The notes: generated by a model from the letters alone, not told the origin. Shown: positions 10,195 through 21,644, numbered from the stretch's first letter. The stretch is 64,000 nucleotides of DNA from Tricholoma matsutake (GCA_026075535.2 AP026546.1:930001-994000), one strand, 5' to 3'. Numbers and translations are program-made.

Positions 10195-13100
10195 ATGCCT
10201 CGACTTCCAGGTGAGAAAATATTACGTTTGTCCCCTCTGTGAAATTTTGGTAAGGCCAGAAATTCATCCCCTCATACACCATTCTCGCAATGCGACGCAG
10301 AGCATTCGGATTATGTTTAAAGAATTGGGCGATTGCATTATGTGCTTGCTTACAATTCTCTTTGGGTTCCCACAATTATTTTCGTTGGTATAGTTTTTCC
10401 ACTTTATTAAGAACTCCAATTTGTTCTGTCAAAGACGTGAGTCTAGGATTTCTTCAACAATGTATTCTGGAGCACCTTCTACTATTATCGGAGGTTGTGG
10501 AGTAGTTTGTTGGCCAGGAATAGTGGGGGGGCGGTAAGGGTGTAGGCAGGATACATTAATCTCAGGATCAATTTTGAATGATCGGGGTAATTTTAGCACT
10601 ACCGCATTAGGCGAGATCACTTTAGAGATCACATATGGGCCAACTTGTTTCTCCATAAGTTTTCTTGAAGATCATGGAATATTCAGGTCCTTGGTACTTA
10701 GCCATACCAAGTCACCAACTTTGTACTCTGGAGCATGTGCTCGAGTATGATCCACGTGTTGCATCATGTCATCATGTGCTTTCTTCAATGCTGCCTCTGC
10801 TTCCTCTTGTACCTTTTGCATCTTAGATACAAAGTCTTCTACCGACTGTACTTTGACTTCCCTTCTGGGTTCTACTCCCATGCGAGGATGATATCCATAA
10901 TTCACAAAAAAGGGTGACATATGAGTAGCCAAATGGAATTTGTTATTGTGGGAAAATTCAGCAATTACCAACCATTCAGGCCAGTCAGTTTGTCGGTAGT
11001 TGACAAACATACATAGGTACTGCTCCAACTCCTGATTGATTCTCTCTGTCTGCCCATCAGTCTGCAGGTGATATGCCATAGATAATTTAGTTTGAATTCC
11101 CAATATTTTGTTTAGTTCTCGCATAAACGTGGAAGCAAATTGTGGTCCATGATCGGAATAATGGTATTGGGTAACCCATGTAACTGCCATACCTGATTTA
11201 GATAGAGGCGCGCCAAGCCCAATGATGAGGTTTCTGTAGTAGTAGGAATAATATGGACCTCCTTTGTAAAGCGGTGGCATACTACAAATATTGCATCATA
11301 CCCTTGAGCCTCGGGTAATCCAGTAATAAAATCCACAGATATATCTTGCCATGGCGCTTCAGGTATAAGGTTTGGCATTAATTTTCCTGCAGGTTTCTCT
11401 GGAAATTTCTTCCCCCTCATGCATGTATCACATCCATCCACATACCCCAACACATACTTCAAAATTCTGGGCCACCAACAATTTCTCATTACTAATTCCA
11501 ACATCTTCCATCTTCCTGGGTGTCCAGCAATCGGCATATTGTGATGTAACCAGACGATCTCCCTTTGCAAATCCTGATCCTTCGGTACATACACTTTTCC
11601 TCGAAACAACACCAACCCTTGTTCCTCAGCCCATTCATCTCCTTTGATATTACCTTTCTTCTCTTCCTTCAGAGCTTTCATGGCTTCCACTATTTCATTG
11701 TCCATTTCCAAACATTGTCTAATTTTAGACAACATTTCCGTTTCTGAGCTATCTATTGATAGATGCCCTTGACGCATAGTGCAAATGCGAAAGTATTCAG
11801 GTTTGAGTAAGGTAACATTTTTATTGTCCTCCTCCACCCCCCTTTTAGGATCAATACATCTGGATAATGCATCTGCTTTCCTCATTAAGCTTCCCACTTT
11901 GTGGACCAAGTGAAAGTTGAAACACGATAGGAATAGTGCCCAACGTGCTTGCCAGCGATTAAGCTTTTTAGTGGACATGAAGTATTGCAGATTTTGATGA
12001 TCCATCCAGATCTCAACCTGATGCGTACATCCCTCCAAATAATGCCTCCTTGCCTCCAATGCTCGTATTATCCCCAACATCTCTTTGTCATGCACATCAT
12101 AATTCCTCTCCACATCATTCAACCCTTTTGACAAGTATGCACAAGGATGCCATTTGTCATCTTTGCACAGCATTGATAATACTGCTCCAGTAGCAAAATC
12201 GGATGCATCGGATTTCACTCGCAAAGGGCGTGTGAAATCTACTGGGGCTAATATTGGTCCCTCCACAAACTTCCTCAAATGCTGTCTGCTGCTGCTCTCC
12301 CCACCTCCATACTACTCCCTTTCCCATAAGGTTATGTAAGGGTGCAGCAATTTGAGAAAAATTGTGCACAAAGTGATGATAATAATTTGCGAGTCCCAAG
12401 AAGGCTTGAACAGGTGGGTGCAGGCCAATCTGTGATCACCTGTACCTTGATCGGATCCATTTTGATCCTGTCAGGGCCAATCAATAATCCTAGGAACTCA
12501 ATCTCGCTTGCCCCAAACACACACTTCTCTGGTTTCAAAAATAGATCATTCTCTGCAAACCTCCGTAGCACCTCCTGCACTATTGCCTCATGATTCTCTT
12601 CATCCTCTGTGAATATCAGAATGTCGTCAATAAATATTATTACCATGCCTTTGTCTATTACATACATCCTTGAAAATGTCATTCATCATATTTTGAAAGG
12701 TCGGGGGACTATTAGTCATCCCAAAAAAATGACAAGTGGCTCAAAGGATCCTCGATGCATGGCAAATGCAGCCTTCCACTCATCTCCTTTCTTTATTCGT
12801 ACATTGTTGTATCCCCATCGTAAATCCAATTTTGTAAAGACCTTGGCTTTTCCCACCTTGTCAATTATTTCTGAGATCAATGGCAGGGGGTATGCATTCT
12901 TCACTGTCCACTCATTCAAATACCTATAATCTGTACACATCCTCTTCCTTTGGTCTTTCTTTGGCACGAAGAATATTGGTGACGTCTGCAGTGATTTCAA
13001 AGGTTGTATGTATCCTTTGTGCAATTGCTCCTTCAGGAACGCATCCACTTCTTCTTGTTCCATTGGAGATAACGGATATACCTTCGACTTCTTTGGCACA

Positions 13101-14023
13101 AACCCTGGCTTCATCTCAATTGCATGATCCCATGGCTTCCGCACCAGCATTCGCTCAGACTCCTTCTTCTGATACACTGACAGATATTTGTGATACACTT
13201 TTGGCACCCATTCCTCCACTGGCTTCTCCACCTTCACCATATTCTTGTCCCATGGCTGTCCTCCACGAATTGTTCTAAAGGTTTGCTTCTGCTCTTCTTT
13301 CTCGATCATGATTGGAGCTTCCCCATTTGGCATTTCCTCATCCTCCACTTCCTCCATTGTAACAGAATACTTTCTCGGATGTTCTTTCTCTTTCTTTTTC
13401 CTTTTTTCCTTCTTCATCTTCCTCCCATACACATTACATTCCTTAGGACAATGAGTCATTTGTACTTTCCCAGTTTTCCAATCAATTTTGGGTTTATGCT
13501 TCTGTAACCATGGACATCCTATTATTAGATTGGTTTTCCCAAGATCACACACTTCGAATACGGCTCACTCCTGATGCTCCTGATACTTTAGGATCATAGT
13601 CACCTCCTCCTTGATAGTTCCTCCATGATTGACTGTTCTGTCAATATTGTACACCATTATAGGTTGCGCCAGCTTGCGTGTGTTAATACCATTTCCAGTA
13701 ATTAAGGATCAATTAATAAATAATCCTGTAGCACCACTATCAAGCAACACTTCCACATCAATAGCTGCATGCATGTCCACTGTCTTCAATCCCACAGTCA
13801 AGGTGATTTCTGGTTCTATTTGCACAGAGTGAATAAAGAATTTAGGGGTTTTCGGAAATGATGCGTGAAAATTGTCATGTGATTGACAACAGTTGTACTC
13901 CTTTTCGTCACGTGATTCAAAATGGTTATACTCCTCCTTGATTTCCTTTTCTGATTTGCTCTGGGTTTCCTCGGATACTAATACATTGTAACGATTCTGG
14001 GTCACCAATGGGGAAACCTTCAC
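10193..14023 (-). pseudogene. pol: gypsy-1 pol: PR-RT-RNase H-IN-chromodomain
   Basis: Encodes the replication polyprotein. Protease active site is VLLDSGATGLFI (about 13720). RT shows [24 protein letters not shown] and the catalytic IFIDDILIF (about 12630). RNase H has DASDFATGAVLS (about 12190). Integrase has the HHCC region with GHPGRWK and CDTCMRGKK (about 11420), the DISVDF core and TDGQTERINQELEQYL (about 11050). A degenerate chromodomain begins at PEYIVEEILDSRL (about 10450). Damage includes TGA stops after LFIN and after YQEHQE in the protease region and before SSRKL (about 10672). There is a one-base deletion in the T-run at about 12722-12728 (FFGMTNSP broken), further frameshifts near 12400, 12270 and 11140, and a stop in the chromodomain. 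Several stops fit CGA to TGA. Confidence 0.92.
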
Positions 14024-15098
14024 TGGGACTCTTCCGCAAAATTCTTCTGCTTGCCTTCCTCCGGCTTCACTTCCTTGATTGTAGCTTCCCTAATCTTTCT
14101 TTTCTGCCTACAATTCCTAGAAATGTGTCCTAACTGCCCACAGTTAAAACATTTAAGTGGGGCTCGTCTCCCTGCTTGATCAACCTCCATTGCCTCTGGT
14201 GGTGCTGCTGACTCCATAACTATAGGTGTCACTGTGGCTGTGCCCTCGGAGCTTGCGCCTGAGGCACCTTTCCTTTCTCAGACTTTTCTTTCCAAATTTA
14301 CTACTTCCGTACATCGACTTTGACTCCGCCTGTTCCTGCCGATATTGCCGGTCAAGGTGCATTGCCCAATTATACCACTCATCCAATGTCTCTGGCATAG
14401 AAGGTAGTCGGTAGATAGACTTGAATAAAGAGGGATTTAATCCTGCTTTCAAAAACTCTACCAACGTGGCTTCTCCCATGTCCGTTTGTGAAGCTTCTGC
14501 TTTGAACTGCAAAATAAATTCATCCACCGTTAAGGAACCTTGGTGCATGGTCTTTAATTTAGCATTGGCTGTCGCCTTTGGATTAGGGTCTCCAAACTGT
14601 GCCTCCAATCTCTCCAGAAATTCCTTGAAGGTTGCAAAAGGTTTATTTCCTGCAGCAATTTGATTAATAGCCTCGTTTCTCCAGAACTGTGCTTTCCCCC
14701 CCTGAATGTATGAGAGAGCAAACATAATCCTAGACTTGGCTGTATGAAACTCAGGCTTCCTCTCATGGATGTACAATACTATAGAGCTGATGAAGGATTT
14801 TTTGTATTCTCCATGGTACTGTCAAAGATTTGCGGGGGCGCATACTTAGGTAAGCGCGCTTTCCATTTCCGGATTTCTCTGCCGTCTCATCCTCCTGTGA
14901 TATCCACTCCACCATCTCCTCCATCTCATCATCTCTTTCTCCTATCGTCTCTGGCTGTACTTCTGCTTGTCTGGGCTGTGATGCTGCCAATACTGACACT
15001 AATTGCGACATTTGCGCTGTGAGCGCATCAATTTTCGCCTCTAGTGCTGGTATGGGAACAGGATTAGGACTGGGATTAGAAGTTGAGGGTTCAGACAT
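14020..15098 (-). pseudogene. gag: gypsy-1 gag
   Basis: Structural capsid/nucleocapsid protein. Begins MSEPSTSNPSPNPVP at 15098, with a short coiled-coil-like segment (LEAKIDALTAQMSQLVSVL). The capsid region includes GGKAQFWRNEA and WAMHLDRQYR, and the CX2CX4HX4C zinc knuckle CFNCGQLGHISRNC lies at about 14140. The frame changes twice (near 14770 and 14230), so the protein is broken. Pol follows in a different frame. Confidence 0.88.
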
Positions 15099-15572
15099 AA
15101 TTGTAGAATCTGTGATGAATCACTTCTTCGACAAATTCAAAATTTTTTCTTCGAAACCTCTCCAAACATTTATGGGACACATGATAAGGTTCGTCAAGGT
15201 TCGTCAATTGTTCATTGTTCATCAGGTGCCTATTTTGACACTTCGGATCAATAACCCTTCCAACAGTGCCTGATCTTGGAGATATCACTGAATTTGGCTT
15301 GTAGCTAAAATAGTCATCTGAATAGAGTAATGTAAACCGTAACTAAACCAGATCCAATTGGTTGTCTGGTTGCAGCTGTCCTAATGACGAGCACTGCCTC
15401 TTGATCACTGGCAGTCGCAATGTAAGGTGAGGCCTGGCATCAGCTTATGAAAGAAAAGGTAGATTACATATATACAAGTACTTCCGGCTCATGCCGAAAG
15501 GGTGAGTAATTGGATGTGGCACAGTGAAACAATGACGTATGCGCAAGTAAGAGAAGGTGCACTGATATGGGA

Positions 15573-15583
15573 AGTTGTGTTCT
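15573..15583 (-). promoter_or_regulatory. gypsy-1 primer-binding site, self-priming type
   Basis: The minus strand reads AGAACACAACT, beginning two bases after the 5' LTR. It is perfectly complementary to AGTTGTGTTCT inside the LTR transcript (15771 to 15761), which starts 34 bases downstream of TATATAAA. In Tf1 of fission yeast the first 11 bases of the mRNA prime reverse transcription in just this way. No tRNA 3' end was recognised as complementary. Confidence 0.75.
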
Positions 15584-15585
15584 TC

Positions 15586-15986
15586 TGTTAGGGCAACACC
15601 CACTATCTGCTAGCTAAGACCGTGCAGGTTCTCTCTACAAGAAGGGGGTGGGATCCGTGCTCGTGATGGGGGAATTGATGGTTTTGATGCGAGGGGTTAT
15701 TAATAGGTGAGTTTGTTGAGATAGGCCTTTCACACTGAAAATGTAGGTGGAATACCTAAGAGAACACAACTGGAGTCCCCTAGGCATATATTTAGGGTTT
15801 ATATACTATGTTACACATATTGTACATTGTTGTTACCAATGCACTTGTACATGCACGTACATTTTGATGCATGCAAAATAAAATTCTCATGCTATCAAAG
15901 TGTAGCATCATTTGGCATCATGTAGCATAATTCAACATAATAAAATAAAATGAAATTTTATTAGATAATGGGGTGGTTTCCTAACA
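15586..15986 (-). repeat. gypsy-1 5' LTR
   Basis: 401 bp, TGTTAG..CTAACA. On the minus strand the TATATAAA (15805-15798) is followed 34 bases later by AGTTGTGTTCT, the inferred transcript 5' end. Confidence 0.93.
15798..15805 (-). promoter_or_regulatory. gypsy-1 TATA box in the 5' LTR
   Basis: Minus strand TATATAAA. Its distance to the self-priming site fits a TATA-to-start spacing. Confidence 0.6.
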
Positions 15987-15991
15987 CAAGG
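15987..15991. repeat. gypsy-1 target-site duplication, right copy
   Basis: CAAGG, matching 9776-9780. Confidence 0.88.
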
Positions 15992-16232
15992 AAGGTTGAC
16001 ACCAGAACTACTCAGGCTCATTCAGGCTGCAATCCAGGTGGTTTCTGGCCACTCACCAGAGACACTGCTGCATGACAAGGGAAAATGGTTGGAATTCACA
16101 GCAGCCTGGGTGCTAGAGCAGTTATCTGATTACCACTCTGTGGACAAGACTCATCAGGCAGGATTTGAGTGGATCAGTGAAAACCTGTGGGAGATCATGC
16201 AGATGATTGCTGATGAATTGATGGAAGAGTAG
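15992..16232 (+). pseudogene. Small unknown ORF, 3' part (split by gypsy-1)
   Basis: Continues the frame begun at 9740 and ends at TAG 16230-16232. The peptide is acidic and helix-like (WLEFTAAWVLEQLSDY, ending IADELMEE). No domain recognised. Exact frame continuity across the insertion supports a once continuous coding sequence, although it may itself be an exon of a mobile-element gene. Confidence 0.5.
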
Positions 16233-16491
16233 TGGATGTTACAATTTTTTGATGCCATTATTGAATTGATGGAAGAGTAGATGTTGTGGTTTTCGATGCC
16301 TTTATGAGTCCTGTGTAGTTGTAATGGTTCAGATGTGTGAGTTTGATGCACTTCATAAATGCGCTATGAGATTTGCACACTTTCCATGTACTGTGAAATT
16401 TGTGCACTTCCCATGCACTGTGAGATGCACACAGAATCATCAAATTGTGTAACTAACACAGTCCAGACTCAGATACATGCAGATCCATAGA
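16233..16491. other. No gene recognised
   Basis: Contains imperfect repeats of GTGCACTTCCCATGCACTGTGAGAT type (about 16370-16430). No coding region supported. Confidence 0.4.
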
Positions 16492-16496
16492 GTCCT

Positions 16497-16720
16497 TTTT
16501 GGAAATCAGGCTAGGAAACGAACAGAGAAGAGATAATTGGCTTGAAGGGGAGTGTTGGGATAGGCAATCCAAGCCTGTGGTCTGAGGCTGGATGCTGGAT
16601 ATTATTAATAGAGCAGCTGTTTTGATGCATGTTTTATTTATAGAACAGTTACATACAGTCATAGTATAGGAGAAAGAAGAATAAGTGTCTTGTCTCGTTT
16701 CCCCCACTTGTCTCTAAGAG
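16497..16720 (-). repeat. copia 3' LTR plus polypurine tract, internally inverted
   Basis: 16497-16538 (42 bp) is the LTR terminus in the expected orientation. 16539-16552 (GGCTTGAAGGGGAG) and 16553-16720 (168 bp starting TGTTGGGATAGG) are the polypurine tract and the rest of the LTR in the opposite orientation. 42 + 168 = 210, the exact length of the 5' LTR, so nothing was lost at the breakpoints. Confidence 0.85.
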
Positions 16721-16871
16721 AAGCATGGTTTGAGTTATTAGGAATGGTCAACTGGATTGTCATTCAGGTGCATTAAAAGATCTGTGTGGTGGAAAACCCT
16801 GTGGGTAAAAACCAACTCACATGCAAGGAAAGCTACTGAGTTACTTGATCAACTGTATTCCCATCTCAACC

Positions 16872-18624
16872 CTATTTGGGCCTCAGTAGTGCCTTTGTTA
16901 ATGTGTCCGCTGTTTGTTCTGGGTTGCAACAGTTTTGAATATCAAGTATTTTATTGGTTATAACTTATGAGATCTTGGACCCAATGATGATGTAAGGCGA
17001 TGTGTTTTGATCGCTGATGGAATTGTGGGTTGTGGGTTAAAACGACAGAACCGTCATTGTTGCCTTTAATAATAGTTGGATAATTTTGAGGAAATCTGAG
17101 TTTACCGTACAAATTTCTGAGCCATGTTGCTTCACGTCCAGCCTCTGAGAGAGCTACATATTCTGCTTCTGTTGAGGAAAGTGCAATCACAGTTTGCTTC
17201 TTTGATTTCCACATGATCACTTGCCCTGATCCTAGGAAGACATAGCCAGTAGTAGATTTATGGTCGTTGGTGTTTGCGAAAGCAGCATCAGCATAACCAT
17301 GGAAGAGGTCATTGGTATCAGTTTCATCGGGGGTTTTTCTATAAGTTATCCCCAGAGCTTTTGTACCTGCTAGGTACCTGAGTATCCGCTTTATTGCACC
17401 ATGGTGTTGAAGACCCAGGTTAGCAGTGTAAGCAGCTAGTTTGTTCACTGCAAAGCTGATATCTGGTCTTGTGGAATTTGAGATGAATTGCAAACACCCC
17501 AGCAATCTTGCATATGAATTGCTATGGTTTAATTCATTGTTGTCCAGATTTGGTGCAAATTTAATATTTGGGTCCATAGGCATGGCGACAGGGTTCACAT
17601 CCATCATCTCTTCTTTGTGAAGAAGGTTCTCAATATATTTTTGTTGAGAAATGGAAATAGAATCATTGGTACGCATTACTTCAATGCCAACGATCTTGTG
17701 TGGTTCCCCTAGATCCATAGCTTCCCATTCTGAGCTTAGCGCATTCTTCATGTGATCCATCATTTGATCTGATGATGCAAATAGAAGCAAGTCATCAACC
17801 CAGATGGTTAGAATACCATAGTCACCACCGTCTCGTCGAATATATGCACATGGATCCATTGTCAAGCATTGATAATCATGATTCTTGAGTTTCCCATCAA
17901 GTTCATTGTTCCATTCGTGTCCAGCTTGCTTTAATCCATATAATGGTTTGACCAGCTTACAAACTTGGCCTGTTCCATCTTCATATCCTTCAGGTTGTCA
18001 CATGTAGATAGTTTCATGTAATGTGCCATTGAGATATGCACCTTTGACATCCATTTGTTGCAATTTAAGGTTTTGCATTGGTACTAAAGCCAGAATTGTG
18101 TGCAGGGTGTCCATCCTGACCACAGGCAAAAATGTTTCCATATAATCATACCCTGGACATTGCATGCATCCTTTGGCCACGAGTCTTGCTCTGTACCTGA
18201 TTACTTTTCCTTGTTTGTCACACTTCTTGATGAATACCCATTTATTAGCAATTGGGATTGCATCAGGCAGTTTTTCAACAAATTCCCAAGTCCCCTTCTC
18301 TTTTAGTAAGTTGAGTTCGGCTTGTATGGCATTTTCCCATTCTGGCCAATTGGGGGAATTCTTGGCATCCTTGAGGCTTGTCATCTCGTCTCCAGCAATT
18401 ATTGCATAAACTTCTTCCATTGTAAGAAAGTTGTCTTCTTTTTCTTCTACTGAATGAGGATCTTGAAGGTTTTTATAATTGATATGAATTCCACAAGTCT
18501 TCTGTTGAGCATTTATGTCTATATCATCCTCCAATAAATTTCTTTTATGCTTTTTGCTGCCAGGATCAAGAGTTGGAGTTATATCATCCGAGCCTGTTAC
18601 ACCCATAGGCGGTGTGTCCCCCAC
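16872..18624 (-). pseudogene. pol: copia RT and RNase H
   Basis: Reverse transcriptase begins before the W-P-EW-AI motif (NSPNWPEWENAIQAEL, about 18340), then ANKWVFIKKCDKQGK, QQMDVKGAYLNG, PLYGLKQAG and the catalytic IWVDDLLLFAS (about 17790). RNase H shows GYADAAFANT, SSTEAEYVALSEAGREA (about 17150) and, near the end, ADTLTKALLRPK before TAG at 16874. An in-frame TGA after LHETIYM (18000-17998), where the family has MRQPEGY, fits CGA to TGA. A further disruption follows ISYNQ at 16951. The 5' side is separated from integrase by the nested MITE. Confidence 0.92.
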
Positions 18625-18708
18625 AGACTCCCCCTCACGTTGACTATATTTATGCCCTCAGGGATTGGAGTCGATTCTGGAAGTGTCATCTGCTTGAAAT
18701 TTCTTGAG

Positions 18709-18716
18709 GTGAGGAC
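18709..18716. repeat. MITE-1 target-site duplication, left copy
   Basis: GTGAGGAC, repeated perfectly at 19153-19160. Confidence 0.9.
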
Positions 18717-19152
18717 TAGTGTTTGAAGGTCCAGTCCATGGTTATGTAACAGTCTTTTGGAATTTTGAGATGTAATTTGCTTGTCAAAGCCTTACAACAT
18801 ATCCTGGCATTTCAGGACTTTTTGTATACAATGTCAGTATAGGACCAAAAATGTTTTGTCATTACACCTCAGTGGTTTATACAGAATTAAACATATTAAA
18901 CACAAAACAATTTTTCCAGTTCGTACATTTTTCTCAAAACCTCGGAAAACTGGAAGATTTGTTTTATGTTTAATACATTTAATTCTGTAAAAACCACTGA
19001 GGCATAATGACAAAACCTTTCCAATCATGTATTGACATTGTGTACAAAAATTTCTGAAATTCCAGGATAAGTTTTAAGGCTTTAACAAGCAGATTACATC
19101 TTAAAATTCCAAAAGACTGTTACATAACCATGGACTGGACCTTCAAACACTA
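18717..19152. mobile_element. Foldback hAT-type MITE (MITE-1)
   Basis: A 436-bp non-coding element nested in the copia pol. Its TIR starts TAGTGTTTGAAGGTCC, and the inverted match runs on through most of the element (for example CCATGGTTATGTAACAGTC at both ends), so a single strand could fold into one long hairpin. An 8-bp duplication flanks it. It shares its TIR with the element at 41408-42236, which implies mobilisation by the same hAT transposase, one different from that at 5184-9054. Confidence 0.9.
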
Positions 19153-19186
19153 GTGAGGACGTTGTGCATTTTGGCATTATAATATT

Positions 19187-20425
19187 TTACAGCCCCAGTG
19201 CCATCTTCAAAACCGACGTAAACATGCCATTTGGATTTTGCCTGCATTTTTCAATCCACTTTTTGTCCCTGTAACAAAATCCATACAGGTGCACCAAATT
19301 CACATAAATGAGAGACATTTGGTCTTTTATTATACCAGCCTTCATATGGTGTAGATTTCGGCAAATGTTTGGTGAATGATTGATTATGGAGATAAGTGGC
19401 GTGCAGGACCACGTATTCCCAGAGAGGTCATTGGCGATTATCATTGCTCGAGAGAGTTCAACCAGTGTACAGTTCATCTGTTCGGCAATACCATTCTGTG
19501 AAGGTGAATAGGGTGCAGTGTAACAAATTTCCATACCATGTTCCTTGCACCAACTTTCCAACTTCTCATTTACAAATTCTTTCCCATTGTCAATTTGAAT
19601 ACCCTTTGGATTCCTCCCTTGAGTCTTCAAATGTGCCAAATAATTTATTACGGCTTGTGTTGCATCAGATTTCTGCTTGACACATTCGACGGTTGCAAAT
19701 CTCTTGGCATTGTCCACAAATAACAAGTAGTATTGATTGCTGTTGATCGATCAGATCACGTACTTGCCCCATAAGTCAATATGCATTAATTCACCGGGTT
19801 TGGTATTTCTGATTGATGATTTTGGGAACGGTTTGACATGTTGTTTTGCCTCTGTGCACGCAACACAATCAGGCTTCAGAGAGTCCTCATCCACAATAAA
19901 TCTGTCAACCATTTTTCCTTCAAATAATTTTTGAAGCCCGGTATATCCAACATGTCCAAAGCGTCAATGCCATGTTTCCCATGTAGGTATCATATTATTT
20001 CCAACAAATGTTTGATGAGGTTGGATTATATTGCATCATGTGGGAGGTCTTATAACCATCTTCATGCGATATAGATGTTTGCATATTTTTGTTCCTTGCA
20101 CTACCAGCATTCCATCTTTTGTGATGAGTGTGATTATTCCATTCCTGCCATTGTAGCATCTGCCAGCTGCATCCCATCACCCCAACAAAATTAAATTACT
20201 TCATGTTCCAGGCACATGAAGAACATTCTGCAAATGCAGAATATAGTCAGTGCCATTGCATGTTGATTTTAATTCAACAGTTCCATGCCCTGAAATTAAT
20301 GCTTCTTTACTGCCTACACCTGTTACAGAAATATTCCTCATAGGTGTGTAATTGGTAAATGCTTCTCTTTGATGCATAATGTGAGATGTTGTTGCCATGT
20401 CTGCTAACCAATCATAATAGATCAA
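19187..20425 (-). pseudogene. pol: copia protease and integrase
   Basis: Protease-like segment WLADMATTSHI (about 20400). GAG pre-integrase follows with RFGHVGYTGLQKL and CVACTEAKQ (about 19870). Integrase core: MHIDLWGKY (about 19770), IQIDNGKEFVNE (about 19590) and SPSQNGIAEQMN (about 19500), giving the D,D35E pattern. Stops interrupt the frame at about 20198, 19980 and 19745. The reading frame stops just before the MITE. Confidence 0.88.
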
Positions 20426-20704
20426 TCACTCATCATTCACATCAGCATTACAAGCATCATAGGTATTGAAGTTGTACTGCTCTTCATTTGCTTGGAATGT
20501 AATATATTCTTCTGCCACATTTGTTTCTTCTGCATCCTTCTTTTTCTTCTTTGCCTTGTCCTTCACCTTCTTACTCCAGCATTTGTCTGCTTGATGTCTG
20601 ATCTTTCCACAGTTCCCACATTTGTTCCCTTCAAATTTACAGCATTTGGTTGTCCAGTGTCTGGCATGTTTACAATGATTGCAATAAGGCTGTAAGGAGG
20701 ATTT

Positions 20705-21601
20705 TCAATCAGAGATTCGATCTTCTAGGGATTTACTAGCACTGTTAGCATTCTGGGTTTTCACCAGATTTATGCTCCCCATAGTACCATTTTCATTATT
20801 CCCATTATTAGATCTGGTCAACCATATCTTGTATTCCTCCCGTAACAGTCCAATAAATGTGTCAGAAGTTAAGCACCATTTAGGGTCAGGATCATTTGGA
20901 TCATTGGCGTTCCTGTTATAAGGTTCAACATAGGTACCCCACGATGAAGGTAAGGACACAGATATGATCACTTTAAAGCGCGTGTCCAAGACATGAAATT
21001 CCTCATTAGGAAATCTGTTGATGCAGTTGCAATATGATTTGAGAACATCCAGATGTTTTAGGAGGTTGTCAGCATCAAGTAATTCGGTCTCATATAATAG
21101 GCATTGAATATGATTAACAGTTTGATGTGCCTTATTTTCGTGAGTTACCGAGAGTGCAGAGTACATTTCTTTTGCAGAGTTCTTGGACCTGACGTGGTTC
21201 ATTTGTGAGGAGGTGATGTTATGAATAATAATTTGTTGCACCCAAGAATCATTCTTGTACCAGTTGCCTGCACCGTTGGGGTCAATACTCTCATTAGGGC
21301 ATTTGACATCCCCTCTAACATACTCAGTAATATTGCAATTGAAAAATACCCTCTTCATTCTCTCTTTCCATTTGTGCCAGTTCTTGTCCGTCAAGTGATC
21401 GCGATCAGCAATTTTGTTTACATTCAAATATTCTTTGGTATGAATTAGTTTGATAGATGGTAAATCTTCATCTTCATTGAGTTCTTCAGTTGGCACATTG
21501 GTATTGCTGTGATAGACCCCTTTTGTATGTTTAGGAGGTGTATAATATTCTTCCTCTTGTTGTTGTTCCCCTTGCTCCTTGACATCAGGAGTATTTGTCA
21601 T
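20705..21601 (-). CDS. gag: copia gag
   Basis: A 298-codon open frame starts at ATG 21601 (MTNTPDVKEQGE). It has the copia gag core: LTDKNWHKWKERMKRVF, then the UBN2-type region with ITSSQMNHVRSKNSAKEMY and LPSSWGTYVEPY. It stops at 20705 in a TGA. Downstream in the same region two zinc-knuckle-like blocks are readable, CNHCKHARHWTTKC (about 20680) and CGNCGKIRHQADKC (about 20600), with a lysine-rich tail, so the normal protein was longer. Confidence 0.85.
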   Translation of the reverse strand: MTNTPDVKEQGEQQQEEEYYTPPKHTKGVYHSNTNVPTEELNEDEDLPSIKLIHTKEYLNVNKIADRDHLTDKNWHKWKERMKRVFFNCNITEYVRGDVKCPNESIDPNGAGNWYKNDSWVQQIIIHNITSSQMNHVRSKNSAKEMYSALSVTHENKAHQTVNHIQCLLYETELLDADNLLKHLDVLKSYCNCINRFPNEEFHVLDTRFKVIISVSLPSSWGTYVEPYNRNANDPNDPDPKWCLTSDTFIGLLREEYKIWLTRSNNGNNENGTMGSINLVKTQNANSASKSLEDRISD

Positions 21602-21644
21602 AGTAGTAATTGTTGCCTAGAAAAATCCACCAGGGCCCATAACC

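Larger units (their letters stand above)
9781..15986 (-). mobile_element. Ty3/gypsy chromovirus gypsy-1, complete, decayed
   Basis: A 6,206-bp LTR retrotransposon coded on the minus strand. It has 401-bp LTRs with TGTTAG..CTAACA ends and the 5-bp duplication CAAGG. Order on the minus strand is 5' LTR, PBS, gag with zinc knuckle, protease, reverse transcriptase, RNase H, integrase, chromodomain, polypurine tract, 3' LTR, which is the chromovirus order. Coding regions carry several frameshifts and TGA stops, so it is not autonomous. Confidence 0.95.

Noticed and set aside
15573..15585. tRNA primer-binding site in gypsy-1
   Set aside because: The sequence after the LTR does not start with the TGG complementary to a tRNA CCA end, whereas an 11-base complement lies in the LTR itself.
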